A DNA stretch of 64,000 nucleotides from Crocinitomicaceae bacterium. GTDB taxonomy: Bacteria; Bacteroidota; Bacteroidia; Flavobacteriales_D; Crocinitomicaceae. Shown piece after piece: positions 41,549 to 53,300 of this stretch. The notes below the pieces were generated by a model. It saw only the letters and a program-made list of their open reading frames with translations. It had not been told where the DNA came from and made no database searches. The position numbers were made by a program, and so were the translations under genes. The stretch covers positions 1 to 64,000 of the forward strand of contig JAGQYP010000008.1 in NCBI GenBank assembly GCA_020436025.1, given 5' to 3'. Within the stretch, counting starts at the first letter, position 1; each line of letters opens with the position of its first letter.

Positions 41549-42389
41549 TTCCCTTTTCGTATTCTTTTTGAATAATATCTTCTTTTATCTTTTTCCGAAC
41601 TTCCTTTTGCCGAATGTTCAAGATCTTCTTACGAATATTGTCTCGCTCAAAGTTTAACGGCGAAAGCGCATCTTTTAGTTTATAATCCAATACATTTAGG
41701 AAATAAACATAGTTTCCGTCGTCAAAATACAATTTCTTTTTCTGTGTTATAAATCTTTCTTCGATAACATCCTTCAAAGGAACTTCCTTCAAAATATCAT
41801 CAAAATAAATCCAGTTTTCTTCGTCGTAATAAAAGTTGTTGGAATAAATTTTAGCATATTGAATTATTTCCTCGATATCTTTAGGATTTTTTAACAGGTA
41901 AATCCGCTTGATTTTCTCTAAATCAGGAGCATCCATTCCCACTTTTAAGTACAAAACTTTCACTAAAAAATCTTTCAGCAAAAATTCTTCTTTATGAGTG
42001 TTATAGTATTGTTGAATCTCTCTTTCCGACACATTCGTGTCAATTTCCTCTTTTAACAATAATTCTTCCAAATAATAATAGTAAAGATCCTTTCTGAAAT
42101 CATCGACCTGATGCTGAATTTCATTCTGATCTATGCGCGCATCTGTTCGCGCTCGATAATACAAAATTTGCCTTTCAACCCATTGGTTAACATAAATATC
42201 TAGTTTGACCTCGTCTTCCAAAATATCTTCCGGAATATCGCTTTTATAGAGGCGTTCGTTGTAAACTTGTGCAATATATTCTCTCTCTTCCTTGTCGGAT
42301 TGACAGGATTGAAAAATAAAAAAGCCACTCATGAAAAGAGTGGCCCATATTCCAGGTTGAATATTATTTAACGAGCGAATACAGAACAT
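41532..42389 (-). CDS. SurA-N-like lipoprotein chaperone
   Basis: A 285-residue protein with a lipoprotein signal: Arg5, a hydrophobic core (IWATLFMSGFFIF) and a lipobox ending in Cys29 (FQSC). The later Met20 would give a signal without basic residues, so the first ATG is preferred. The mature part is strongly helical and charged, with a SurA/PrsA N-terminal-like pattern (YIAQVYNERLYKSDIPED, VNQWVERQILYYRA) but no complete parvulin domain. It is probably a membrane-tethered periplasmic folding factor. It overlaps the preceding PpiC gene by 26 bp and surA by 17 bp, so the three are translationally linked. Confidence 0.82.
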   Translation of the reverse strand: MFCIRSLNNIQPGIWATLFMSGFFIFQSCQSDKEEREYIAQVYNERLYKSDIPEDILEDEVKLDIYVNQWVERQILYYRARTDARIDQNEIQHQVDDFRKDLYYYYLEELLLKEEIDTNVSEREIQQYYNTHKEEFLLKDFLVKVLYLKVGMDAPDLEKIKRIYLLKNPKDIEEIIQYAKIYSNNFYYDEENWIYFDDILKEVPLKDVIEERFITQKKKLYFDDGNYVYFLNVLDYKLKDALSPLNFERDNIRKKILNIRQKEVRKKIKEDIIQKEYEKGNVTIR

Positions 42390-44316
42390 CTTCGTGTATC
42401 ACAACATTGTATTTCTTTTCCAGACTTGAAATCCATTCTTTTTCCAATTGTTCCTGATAGGCAGCAATTACTTGACCCCTGCACTCGCTCAACTCTTTCG
42501 GTCCAGGAGGAATGTTGTTGAGCACTTTAACAACGATATATTTCCCATCTTTTTCATAGGACGGATTCAATCCTTTATTGAAATTATGACCTTTCAAAAT
42601 ATCTTTGTCTTCAACTACAAACTTCCCAGTGTTTACTCTAACATTCAATTGAGATTTTGCATTCACACTATCTCTGATGGCTTCAGCAGAAAGATCTGTT
42701 TTTAGAAGTTCTTCCACCTGTTTCAAAGCATCCGGATTAAAACACTCATAAACTTCAGCTTCTATTCTGTCAGGCCATTGATAATTTGCATTGTTCGCCT
42801 CAAAGAAGTTTTTTAATCCGGTTGTGTCTTCAATAGCTTTCTTCCAAACATTTCTGTTTTTTAATTCGAACAATAGAACTCCCTCCCTGTACTCCTTCAT
42901 TAAGGCATTGTATTTAGGGTATTTTCTCGGAAGCTGAGTTTTTTCAAACTCCTCCAAATAGTAGTTCACAACGTCATTATATTTCTTATTTACATAGACT
43001 TGGATGTCTTGTTCTTCTTTCTGATCCTGATTATTCACTAAATAGGCCATGAACATGGATTGAGTATATGGAGTTTCTTGTCCTTTGAACTTAAACAGAA
43101 CTAAATCTTTCTCCAGATTGAATTTTTTGAAATTCCCTTTAAAGATATCTTTCGAAACACTGTCGTAAAACACCTTCAAGTTCTTAGAAGCATAGTCCTT
43201 AAACTTATACTCTTTCTTAAGTTTATTAAAAAATGATGCTTCGGATATTTCCGATCTCGAATCTCTGGAAACTTTCAATTTAATCTCTCTTTCCATCACT
43301 TCAAAAGGTTTGATTGGCGTCCATGAAATTCTTCTCACAATATGCCAACCGAAATCAGATTGAAATGGCTCTGAAATATCTCCATCGTTCTTCAAGTTAA
43401 AAGCAACTTCTTCAAATTCTGGTACCATTCTAATTTGTGATCCAGTTCCAAATTCAGGAAGAACACCTCCTTGTTTTTTAGACTGAACATCTTCTGAGTA
43501 CAACATGATGGCCTGCTTAAAATCTAATCCTTTTTGAATCGTGTCGTAAATCTCTTGGATCATTCTCTCATTTTTGGCAGATTTTTCATTCTTTTTTGCC
43601 ATCAACATGATGTGATCCACTTTAATGGTACCTCTTGCAGGTCTTCTGTCTGTCACTTTAATGATGTGATATCCAAATTTCGTTCTGATGGGCATGGAAA
43701 CATCGCCCACTTTGGTGTTAAATGCGGCTTTCTCAAACGGATAAACCATTTGGAATGCACCAAAGAATCCTAAATCGCCTTTATTGGCCTGTGCCGAAGG
43801 ATCCTCGGAACCACCAACACCCGTACAAACTTCTTCAAATGTTCTTTTGCCTGTTACAATTTCTTCTCTCAACTTCATGATCTGATTGTAAACAGCCAAG
43901 GTGTCTGCAGGACTTGCATCCGGACCTAATTTTTTCAATAAGTGGCTTGCTCTTACTTCTTCCTTTAAATGGTCGTATGCCTCCTTGATTAAAGCGTCTG
44001 TAGCATTGTTGTCAGTTAAATATTGCTCAGCCAATTGTCTTTCATATCCTTTTAACTCAATATCAAGTGATTTGATAGTATCCATTTGAAGTCTTTCGGC
44101 TTCGGTAACGATCAATTGAAATTTGCGATAAAGATCCATGTACTCATCCAGCGAGGCTTTATCGTATTTCGGATCATTATTGTTCTTAAGATAGACTTCT
44201 AAAAATTCTGACTTTGTAATATTCTTTCCTTCGATAGTTAATATGATATCATCCTTTTGTCCAAATCCTACAAATGATACAATTAACCCAAAAATCAAAA
44301 TGGTTTTTTTCATCAT
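42364..44316 (-). CDS. Periplasmic PpiC-type peptidyl-prolyl isomerase with two parvulin domains
   Basis: A 650-residue protein with a signal peptide (MMKKTILIFGLIVSFVGFG). Residues about 20-120 are a helical SurA/PpiD-like N-terminal domain. Two parvulin domains follow at about 122-225 (RASHLLKKLG, NKGDLGFFGAFQMVYPFEKAAF, TKFGYHIIKVTDRRPA in part) and about 228-332 (VDHIMLMAKK, GGVLPEFGTGSQIRMVPEFEEVAF, SDFGWHIVRRIS). The rest (about 335-650) is helical and less conserved. It should catalyse proline isomerisation and chaperone outer membrane proteins. It lies 13 bp downstream of guaB and overlaps the next gene by 26 bp. It is a paralogue of the SurA two genes downstream. Confidence 0.9.
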   Translation of the reverse strand: MMKKTILIFGLIVSFVGFGQKDDIILTIEGKNITKSEFLEVYLKNNNDPKYDKASLDEYMDLYRKFQLIVTEAERLQMDTIKSLDIELKGYERQLAEQYLTDNNATDALIKEAYDHLKEEVRASHLLKKLGPDASPADTLAVYNQIMKLREEIVTGKRTFEEVCTGVGGSEDPSAQANKGDLGFFGAFQMVYPFEKAAFNTKVGDVSMPIRTKFGYHIIKVTDRRPARGTIKVDHIMLMAKKNEKSAKNERMIQEIYDTIQKGLDFKQAIMLYSEDVQSKKQGGVLPEFGTGSQIRMVPEFEEVAFNLKNDGDISEPFQSDFGWHIVRRISWTPIKPFEVMEREIKLKVSRDSRSEISEASFFNKLKKEYKFKDYASKNLKVFYDSVSKDIFKGNFKKFNLEKDLVLFKFKGQETPYTQSMFMAYLVNNQDQKEEQDIQVYVNKKYNDVVNYYLEEFEKTQLPRKYPKYNALMKEYREGVLLFELKNRNVWKKAIEDTTGLKNFFEANNANYQWPDRIEAEVYECFNPDALKQVEELLKTDLSAEAIRDSVNAKSQLNVRVNTGKFVVEDKDILKGHNFNKGLNPSYEKDGKYIVVKVLNNIPPGPKELSECRGQVIAAYQEQLEKEWISSLEKKYNVVIHEDVLYSLVK

Positions 44317-44329
44317 GATAGTTAGTTTT

Positions 44330-45853
<1,524 letters not shown>

Positions 45854-45960
45854 TTAAAAACTCTGTATTGCACTAGAGAATATAGGTTAAAAAAGATTAA
45901 AATTTTTGTTAATTTACTTTAGGGCTCACAAAAAAAGACGAAATTTGTCGTTATTGACGT

Positions 45961-46635
45961 ATGAGATATTTTGCTTTAATATTAGTTATTCTTTCCTCTT
46001 TACAGATAAGTTCTGCTTTTGGACAAACGGAAGGAGTAGGAAAAAACGGAGAACGGGACTCTCTTTATTATCAGGGGTTAGTGCAATTCTCTGGAGTTGT
46101 AGTATCAAGCGATAGCTTGCAGCCTGTTCCTTTTGCAAACATATTTGATCGTACAACAAGAAGAGGAACTGTTAGTGATTATTACGGTTATTTCTCATTC
46201 GTTGCGGGGTATGGAGATACCATTATGTTCTCCTTTGTTGGATACAAGAAATCATATTTTATTATTCCGGATTCTTTGACGGATTCCCGATATTCGATTA
46301 TCCATATGATGGAAAAAGATACGGTGCTTCTTAAAGAAACGCGTGTATATCCTTGGCCATCAAAAGAGGAATTCGCAGATGCATTCTTAAATATGGATAC
46401 GAAGATGGATGATTTGTCAAAAGCCAGACAAAACCTTTCAGGAGACAATATGGCTTTTGCTTCTGCCAGACTCCCTTCGGAAGGAAGTATGACTTACAAA
46501 TGGGAGCAACAGCAATTCCAAACCCGAATTTATACCAATGGACAGGCTCCGTCCATCAATATTCTTAACCCAATTGCCTGGGGTCAGTTTATCGACTATT
46601 GGCGAAAAGGGAAATTCAAGGACAAAAATAAATAG
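45961..46635 (+). CDS. Carboxypeptidase-regulatory-like domain protein
   Basis: A 224-residue secreted protein. Signal peptide about 1-21 (ending SSAFGQ). Residues about 40-125 are a carboxypeptidase-regulatory-like beta domain (FSGVVVSSDSLQPVPFANIFD, GTVSDYYGYFSFVAGYGDTIMFSFVGY in part), of the sort that starts many TonB receptors but here stands alone. The C-terminal region (about 130-224) is polar with no recognisable fold and has the sequence YPWPSKEEFADAFL. It precedes a TonB receptor gene by 67 bp and is divergent from guaB. A role with that receptor is plausible but not shown. Confidence 0.8.
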   Translation: MRYFALILVILSSLQISSAFGQTEGVGKNGERDSLYYQGLVQFSGVVVSSDSLQPVPFANIFDRTTRRGTVSDYYGYFSFVAGYGDTIMFSFVGYKKSYFIIPDSLTDSRYSIIHMMEKDTVLLKETRVYPWPSKEEFADAFLNMDTKMDDLSKARQNLSGDNMAFASARLPSEGSMTYKWEQQQFQTRIYTNGQAPSINILNPIAWGQFIDYWRKGKFKDKNK

Positions 46636-46679
46636 TCTTCTTTTGCAATAAATGGGATATTTTTAAGTTTTTAATTCCC

Positions 46680-46687
46680 TACTTTTG
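46680..46687 (+). promoter_or_regulatory. Possible -7 element for the TonB receptor gene
   Basis: TACTTTTG, an exact match to TAnnTTTG, 15 bases before the ATG at 46703. No TTG lies at the expected distance, so the promoter is weakly supported. Confidence 0.4.
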
Positions 46688-46702
46688 TGATTTTTTTAAA
46701 GT

Positions 46703-49384
46703 ATGAGGAGTACCCTTTTTGTTGTCATTTTACTTTTAACTGCTTCGGTTTTTGCACAATCTACCGCTAAGGTGGAAGGAAGCATTTATGGGGATGATGC
46801 TCCTTTAAGTGATGTCCATATCTATCTTAAAGGAACCAACAATAGTACAATTACAAACTCAGCCGGTTATTTTTCTTTAAACGTTGAGGCAGGTAAGAAA
46901 GTCATTCTCCGAATTTCCTACTTGCAAAAATCAAAAGAATTAGAAATCAAAAAACTAAAGGAAGGGGAGGTTCTAAATTTAGGAAAACTGGATATTGGAT
47001 CTTTTACCTTGAAAACCGTAGATCTCTATGCGGATACAACGGTAGAAAACAAAAGGCCTAATGATTTCATGAGCAAAATCCCAAAGATTGACTACGGGAA
47101 AATAGCTCTTCCAACAGATGTTTTTGAAAAAACTCTTGCCTACACAACCGTGGCGGTGAGCAACAACGAATTAACTGCGAATTATAATGTTCGTGGAGGG
47201 AATTATGACGAAAACTTGATTTATGTTAACGACATTCAAATTTACAGACCTTTCCTAATTCGAAGTGGACAACAAGAAGGACTCAGTTTTATAAATTCTG
47301 ATTTGGTACAGGATGTTGGTTTCTCAGGAGGAGGTTGGGAGGCCAGATTTGGAGATCGACTCTCTTCTGTGCTGGATATAAAGTATAAGAAACCTAAAAC
47401 TTTTGGCGGTTCGGCAATGGCCTCTTTCATGGGAGTCAAATCGCATATCGAAGGTTCATTTCGAAAGAATATTGCCACCTTTTTAATTGGGGCGCGCTAT
47501 AGAGCGAATGGATATTTGTTGAATGCCTTGCCAACAGAGGGAGAATACATGCCTCAGTTTTTTGATGTTCAAGGACTCTTCGACTTCAATATTTCGGAAA
47601 AAGTTTCATTGACTATTTTGGGTCATTATTCCAGTAATCTTTATCATTTTATTCCACAGACAAGAGAAACTACTTTTGGAACTGTGAATCAAGCTTTAGC
47701 TCTTAAAGTTTATTTTGATGGTCAGGAAAAGGATCAATATAAAACGGGAACAGGAGCGATTAACTTAAATTGGAATGTCAATAAAAACTTAAGTCTGCGC
47801 TTTTTCGGTACTTCTTTTATTACGGATGAAACGGAATACTATGACATCCAAGGTCAATATTTTATAAACGAATTAGAAACCAATTCCGGATCGGATAATT
47901 TTGGTGACTCGATCAATAATATTGGAATCGGAACTTATTTGGATCATGGTCGAAACGATCTAACTGCTTTTATTAATACGGTCTATCACAAAGGAAGCTA
48001 CAACTTCACTTCAGAAAATGAAGAGACAAGTTTGAATCGAATCTTTTTGGATTGGGGTGTAAAGTATGAACATGATGAGTTTCAAGATAATCTCAGTCAA
48101 TGGATGATGCAAGATTCGTCGGGATATAGTATTCCTTATGACCCAAACAAGATTGAACTGAACAATATTTTAAAGGCTAACAACCGGATTTCTTCCAACA
48201 GATATACAGGCTATGCCCAGTCATCATTTGAATTTTATTTCAAAAAGGATACCGTGCCATTGAAGTTTAAGAAGAAAGTATTCTTAAATGATTCTGTAAA
48301 AACGGTCGAAACCTATATGGATACAGCGTTTAATTCGAATTCTAAACTGGTTTTAAATATTGGACTTAGAGGAGGATATTTGGACATCAATAATGAAGGC
48401 TGGTTAACACCAAGAGTTGTATTGTCTTATTTTCCAAGATCCTACCTATACGAGGAGGGTAGATTGAAAAGAAGATTAGTCGAGTTGCGATTAGGTACAG
48501 GTCTTTACTATCAACCTCCTTTTTATAGAGAATTTAGAAGATTGGATGGTACGCTAAATACGGGAGTCAAAGCACAGAAATCTTTCCACGCCGTGGCGGG
48601 AGCAGATATCTATTTCAGCATGTGGAGCAGAAAGTCACCTTTTAAGTTCACTGTTGAGGCCTACTACAAATACATTTGGGACCTTAACCCCTATCAAATT
48701 GAAGAAGTTCAGATAGAATATTTGGCGCATAACGATGCAAGAGCATATGCCTACGGTATCGACTTCAAAGTAAACGGGGAGTTTATTCCTGGAATTCAGT
48801 CCTTCTTGAAAATGGGATTCATGCAAACAAAGGAGGATATCCTAACGGATTCATACATTCGCTATTTTGATGCAAACAATGTGGAAGTATTTGATCCCGC
48901 TGACGCAGTAACTCAGGATACAGTGCAACCAGGTTATATCCCCAGACCAACAGATCAGTTATTTAATATTGGAGTACTATTCCAGGATCAAATGCCAAAA
49001 GTAGAAGCTTTGTCTGCTTCCCTCTCTCTTTTATTTGGTTCCAGATTGCCTTTTGGGCCTCCCAATTCTCAGAGATATCAGGACACATTAAGATCCCCTT
49101 CTTATTTTAGAGTCGATTTAGGAATAGCGTATAATTTCATGTACAATAAGCCTAGAGTAAAGAAGTTTTGGAGAGCCTTTTCTGATATCACACTTAGCTT
49201 TGAAATCTTCAATCTTTTCGGGAAAAACAATGTCATTTCCTATACATGGGTTCAAGATATCAATGCGAGAAGTTATGCCATTCCAAATCATTTGACAAAT
49301 AGAAGATTCAACCTCAAACTACAATTTAGGTTTGACACCACGAGAAACAAAAATCCGATACCTGAGAAAAAGAAGAAGAGGTAA
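46703..49384 (+). CDS. TonB-dependent outer membrane receptor
   Basis: An 893-residue outer membrane protein with a signal peptide (1-18, ending SVFAQ). Residues about 20-105 are a carboxypeptidase-regulatory-like domain (KVEGSIYGDDAPLSDVHIYL, TITNSAGYFSLNV). The plug domain follows at about 120-235 (NYNVRGGNYDENLIYVNDIQIYRP in part, FINSDLVQDVGFSGGGWEARFGDRLSSVLDI in part, the usual RGG...NDI...FG.R signature). The rest is a 22-strand-type barrel. The substrate is unknown. The stop codon is immediately followed by the convergent stop of the Rieske-like lipoprotein gene, with no gap at all. Confidence 0.92.
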   Translation: MRSTLFVVILLLTASVFAQSTAKVEGSIYGDDAPLSDVHIYLKGTNNSTITNSAGYFSLNVEAGKKVILRISYLQKSKELEIKKLKEGEVLNLGKLDIGSFTLKTVDLYADTTVENKRPNDFMSKIPKIDYGKIALPTDVFEKTLAYTTVAVSNNELTANYNVRGGNYDENLIYVNDIQIYRPFLIRSGQQEGLSFINSDLVQDVGFSGGGWEARFGDRLSSVLDIKYKKPKTFGGSAMASFMGVKSHIEGSFRKNIATFLIGARYRANGYLLNALPTEGEYMPQFFDVQGLFDFNISEKVSLTILGHYSSNLYHFIPQTRETTFGTVNQALALKVYFDGQEKDQYKTGTGAINLNWNVNKNLSLRFFGTSFITDETEYYDIQGQYFINELETNSGSDNFGDSINNIGIGTYLDHGRNDLTAFINTVYHKGSYNFTSENEETSLNRIFLDWGVKYEHDEFQDNLSQWMMQDSSGYSIPYDPNKIELNNILKANNRISSNRYTGYAQSSFEFYFKKDTVPLKFKKKVFLNDSVKTVETYMDTAFNSNSKLVLNIGLRGGYLDINNEGWLTPRVVLSYFPRSYLYEEGRLKRRLVELRLGTGLYYQPPFYREFRRLDGTLNTGVKAQKSFHAVAGADIYFSMWSRKSPFKFTVEAYYKYIWDLNPYQIEEVQIEYLAHNDARAYAYGIDFKVNGEFIPGIQSFLKMGFMQTKEDILTDSYIRYFDANNVEVFDPADAVTQDTVQPGYIPRPTDQLFNIGVLFQDQMPKVEALSASLSLLFGSRLPFGPPNSQRYQDTLRSPSYFRVDLGIAYNFMYNKPRVKKFWRAFSDITLSFEIFNLFGKNNVISYTWVQDINARSYAIPNHLTNRRFNLKLQFRFDTTRNKNPIPEKKKKR

Positions 49385-49816
49385 CTAGTTGGTAATGTAA
49401 AGTATCGAAAAACCATCAAAATTAGTTTGGTAGGCTTTCAAAGGGTATACCGCACTTCCTGAAACAACTGATCCGTCCAAAAGAGAATAGACTGCGTCTG
49501 AACAAGAATCGTTAAGAAAAAGGAAATTATCAGGGTCTACTTCTAGAGGGAAACATTGATCTCCACCATCCGCAGTAGACATTCTATCATAGCAAACAAA
49601 CTGATCATAGGTGCTTCTGTATACAATCAGCCCTTTCACTCCTCCATTGACATAGGCATATCCACCTACCGATTGCAAGTTAGAGTAGGATGGAAGCATG
49701 ATATTGATTTGCACACTTACCGGAACATTAGGTACCGGGTGATTGCCTAACTTTTGACATGCGGAAGTAAAAAGCAATAAAAAAATCGATATTTTCGTTA
49801 GAACTAGATAGCGCAT
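49385..49816 (-). CDS. Lipoprotein with Rieske-like fold lacking cluster ligands
   Basis: A 143-residue lipoprotein with a lipobox ending in Cys20 (LFTSAC). The mature part follows the layout of small Bacteroidota lipoproteins with a Rieske-like fold: NLQSVGGYAYVNGGVKGLIVYR, FVCYDRMST, then SCSDAVYSLLDGSVVSGSA and PLKAYQT. True Rieske proteins bind a 2Fe-2S cluster through CxH and CxxH. Here FVCYDR and DSCSDA keep Cys but have no ligand His, so cluster binding is unlikely, and the Cys may form disulfides. Its start codon at 49816 is directly next to that of the divergent small protein, and its stop abuts the TonB receptor stop. Confidence 0.7.
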   Translation of the reverse strand: MRYLVLTKISIFLLLFTSACQKLGNHPVPNVPVSVQINIMLPSYSNLQSVGGYAYVNGGVKGLIVYRSTYDQFVCYDRMSTADGGDQCFPLEVDPDNFLFLNDSCSDAVYSLLDGSVVSGSAVYPLKAYQTNFDGFSILYITN

Positions 49817-49840
49817 TTGAATAATTTAAAAGTAAATTCT

Positions 49841-50116
49841 GTGAGACTCAAACTCTTTTTTTTCATTTTTATTGTATCCCTTTCTTATTGCAATATAGGT
49901 TTTTCACAAGATGCTGACAAGCGTACCACAGTTAAATCTGCCAAAGAAAATCTAGCCAAAAAGAAACGGAAAGATGCCAAACTGAAGAAAAAAGCCATGA
50001 AACAAGCCAAAAAGAATTGGCTGAAACTACAATCAAAAGGGACTCAGAAAAGAATTAAAAAAAATGAAAAAATGAACAACCGAAGAAGAAAAGGGAAAAA
50101 GTATAAAATTTATTAA
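49841..50116 (+). CDS. Small secreted lysine-rich protein
   Basis: A short protein of 91 residues from a GTG at 49841, which gives a clean signal peptide (RLKLFFFIFIVSLSYCNIGFSQ in part). A TTG start at 49817 would add eight polar residues. There is no ATG in the region. The mature part (about 65 residues) is extremely basic, with runs such as KKKRKDAKLKKKAMKQAKKNW and RRRKGKKYK. It is probably helical and could bind acidic polymers (teichoic-like sugars, DNA or lipopolysaccharide) in the periplasm. I do not recognise a family. The gene is divergent from the Rieske-like lipoprotein with essentially no intergenic space. Confidence 0.6.
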   Translation: MRLKLFFFIFIVSLSYCNIGFSQDADKRTTVKSAKENLAKKKRKDAKLKKKAMKQAKKNWLKLQSKGTQKRIKKNEKMNNRRRKGKKYKIY

Positions 50117-50226
50117 TCCCTTTTCTATCCTAAAAAACTCGGTTTCATAGGTCATCTCAAAAATTAGACCTGTATATTTTAATGTGTTTCTTTCTTTTTT
50201 AGATTTTTTATTCCAAGTTACTGATA

Positions 50227-50234
50227 TATATTTG
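50227..50234 (+). promoter_or_regulatory. Possible -7 element for the three-gene TonB/T9SS/PorV-like unit
   Basis: TATATTTG matches TAnnTTTG but lies about 120 bp before the ATG at 50357, and no TTG is well placed upstream. The gap is AT-rich, so the match may be chance. Confidence 0.25.
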
Positions 50235-50356
50235 CTTCAATGAGTGTTCCATTTTTTTTGGGATATTTATTTATGCTGAGCAGTTTGATAGAAATATTTT
50301 TTTCTATATTTACGGGCTTTGTTGCTTTATAAAGACTTTAAAAATACATTTTATTT

Positions 50357-53300
50357 ATGTTACGGAAGTTAATGTTGTTGTTCGTATGTGTCTTATTTTC
50401 AGGCGCATACGTGTTCTCGCAAGTAGGTGCAGGTACAGTTAAAGGTACAGTAAAAGACGACAGTGGTGAACCTTTACCATTCGTAAATGTCGGACTGTTT
50501 CAAAATGGGGTAGCTAAAGGTGGAGCTCCAACTGATATCAATGGTAAGTTTATTATTCAAGGTGTAACGCCTGGGGAATATGATGTTGAGGTGACTTTTG
50601 TAGGTTACGCTCCAACAAAAATGACCGGTGTTGTTGTGAACTCGGGTAAGATTACTTTCCTAGACAAACTTGTTCTTCACGAAGGAGAAATGTTGGATGT
50701 TGTAGAAGTTATCGAATACGAAGTTCCTTTGATTAACAAGGATGGTGGTTCATCCGGAGGAACCGTAACGAGAGAAGATATTTCTAAAATGGCCACAAGA
50801 TCTGCAAGTGGAGTTGCGGCAACAGTAGGAGGTGTAGTGGATAACGGGAATGGACTTTCTGTGAGAGGTTCTCGTTCAGAAAACACTTATTACTACATAG
50901 ATGGTATTAAAGTAAGAGGGTCAACAAACCTTCCAAAATCGGCACTTCAAGAGGTTACTGTAATTACTGGTGGTTTACCAGCAAACTATGGTGACGTAAC
51001 AGGAGGGGTGATTTCGATTACAACAAGAGGACCTTCTTCTAGATTCTTCGGATCTGTTGAAGCGGTTACTTCAGGTTTTTATTTTAAAGGAAAAGAAGCA
51101 AGAGGATATGATGGAAAATCAATCGGTTTAGATCCTTATGCATACAACTTGGTTGAAGGAATGCTTTCGGGACCAATGTTCTTTAAGAAGGATTCAACTG
51201 GTAAGAAGACTAGACCTATTTTAGGTTTCTTACTTTCTGCAAACTATACTGATCAATTAGATCCAAGACCTGTAGCTGGTGGAATGGAAAGAATTAAGCA
51301 AGATGTTCTTGATGATATCCTTGCAAATCCACTAAGAGCAACTGGAACTGGACAAGGAACTTATTATAATTCTTTCTTCTTGAATACAGATGATTTCGAG
51401 AAAGTAAAGTACAGAACAAATGCTAGATCTAGAAATATTTCGGCTGCTGGTAAAATTGATGTAAATGCTGGTCCTTCGATCAACTTAACTTTTGGTGGAT
51501 CTTTGAACTATAACTGGGCTAAGATTCATGACTACACGAATTCATTATTCAACTTCTATAATTTTGGTGATCAAACAGCATTCGACTGGAGAGTTTACGG
51601 TAGATTTTCTCAAAGATTTTCAGCGGATAAGGATTCTAAGTCTAAAATTAAATCGGCTCAGTATTCTATCATGGTGGATTATAGCCAAACAAATAGACTA
51701 TTCCAAGATGATGATCACGAAGATAGATTCTTTAACTATGGATATGTAGGTAGATTCAAAACGTATAAAATCCCTACTTATGCATATACTGGAAACGGTT
51801 ATAACGATTCCTTGATTCATGATGGATTTAAAGATACATTGGTTGAATTTACTCCTTCAGAAGTAAACTCGGCTTTCGCAGCTGTTACTTCTCAGTATTA
51901 TTCAATCTATGCTGATAATCCTTACGGAAACTATGAGAACCTAACTCAGATCAATGGAGGTAACGCACTACGAAATGGAGACGCTCCTATTTCTGTGTAT
52001 GGAATCTGGTCTAATGCTGGTACTCCTTACAATGGTTACGGTAAATACCAAACTGAGCAGTTCAGAGTTACAGCTTCTGGTACCATGAACATTGGTGACC
52101 ACGCTTTCTCTTTAGGTTTCGAATACGAGCAAAGATGGGATAGAGGATTTGAGTCTGGTCAAAGTGGTCCAATCAGCTTATGGACAGTTGCTAGACAATA
52201 CATGAATGATCACATTAAGGAGCTTGATGAGAATAACGCTACATGGGATTTCTACGGAACTTTCCCAAGAGTAACTTATGAGAGATTGAATGCTGGATAC
52301 GGTGCGCAAACAGGATCTTATGGTGGAGCTGAAAATTCAGATGCCCAGTACTTCTTTGATTACAATGTAAGAAATGCTTTAGGATTGAATCCTTTTGGTA
52401 ATGATTGGGTGGATATTGATGATATCGATCCAAACCTTTTCACTTTGGATATGTTCTCTGCTGATGAATTGTTCAATTCAGGGAATACATTCTTTGAATA
52501 TTGGGGATACGACCACACTGGAAAAAGAATTAAAACTACTACAGACATCAACAAATACTTCAATGATTTTGATGATAATGGGAACTACAGAAGAACAATT
52601 GGTTCATTCCAACCTATTTATATTGCAGGTTACTTGATGGATAAATTTGCCTTCGATGACATTATCTTTAACGTGGGTGTTCGTGTGGATGTGTTTGATG
52701 CGAACCAACCAGTATTGAAAGATCCTTATTTGGTGTATACTGCGAAAACAGCTGGTGAAGTATCTCAATTCTCTGATGGTACAGATATTATTCACCCTTC
52801 TTCTATTGGAAGTGATTATGTAGTTTATGTTGATAACGTTACAGATCCTAAGTCCATTAGAGGATATAGAAGCGGAAATACTTGGTACGATGCAGATGGT
52901 GTGGAGATTACAGATCCAAAAACTATTGAAGGACCAAATGGAATCGCTCCATGGCTTCAAGATCCAACAGCAAAAACTCCAACTGGAGATGCTTTTGAGG
53001 ATTATAAGCCACAGATCAATATCATGCCTAGGGTTGCTTTCTCATTCCCAATTTCGGATGAAGCATCTTTCTTTGCTCACTATGATATCTTGACTCAAAG
53101 ACCAACTACAGGATTTAGATTTAATCCAATTGATTACCAATTCATGGTAGCTAGAAACGTGATTATCAATAATCCAAATTTGAAGCCTGAAAGAACAGTG
53201 GATTATGAAATTGGATTCCAACAAGTTTTAGGAAAAACTTCATCTCTTAAAATTTCTGCTTTCTATAAGGAAATGAGAAATCAAATCCAGTTACAAAATG

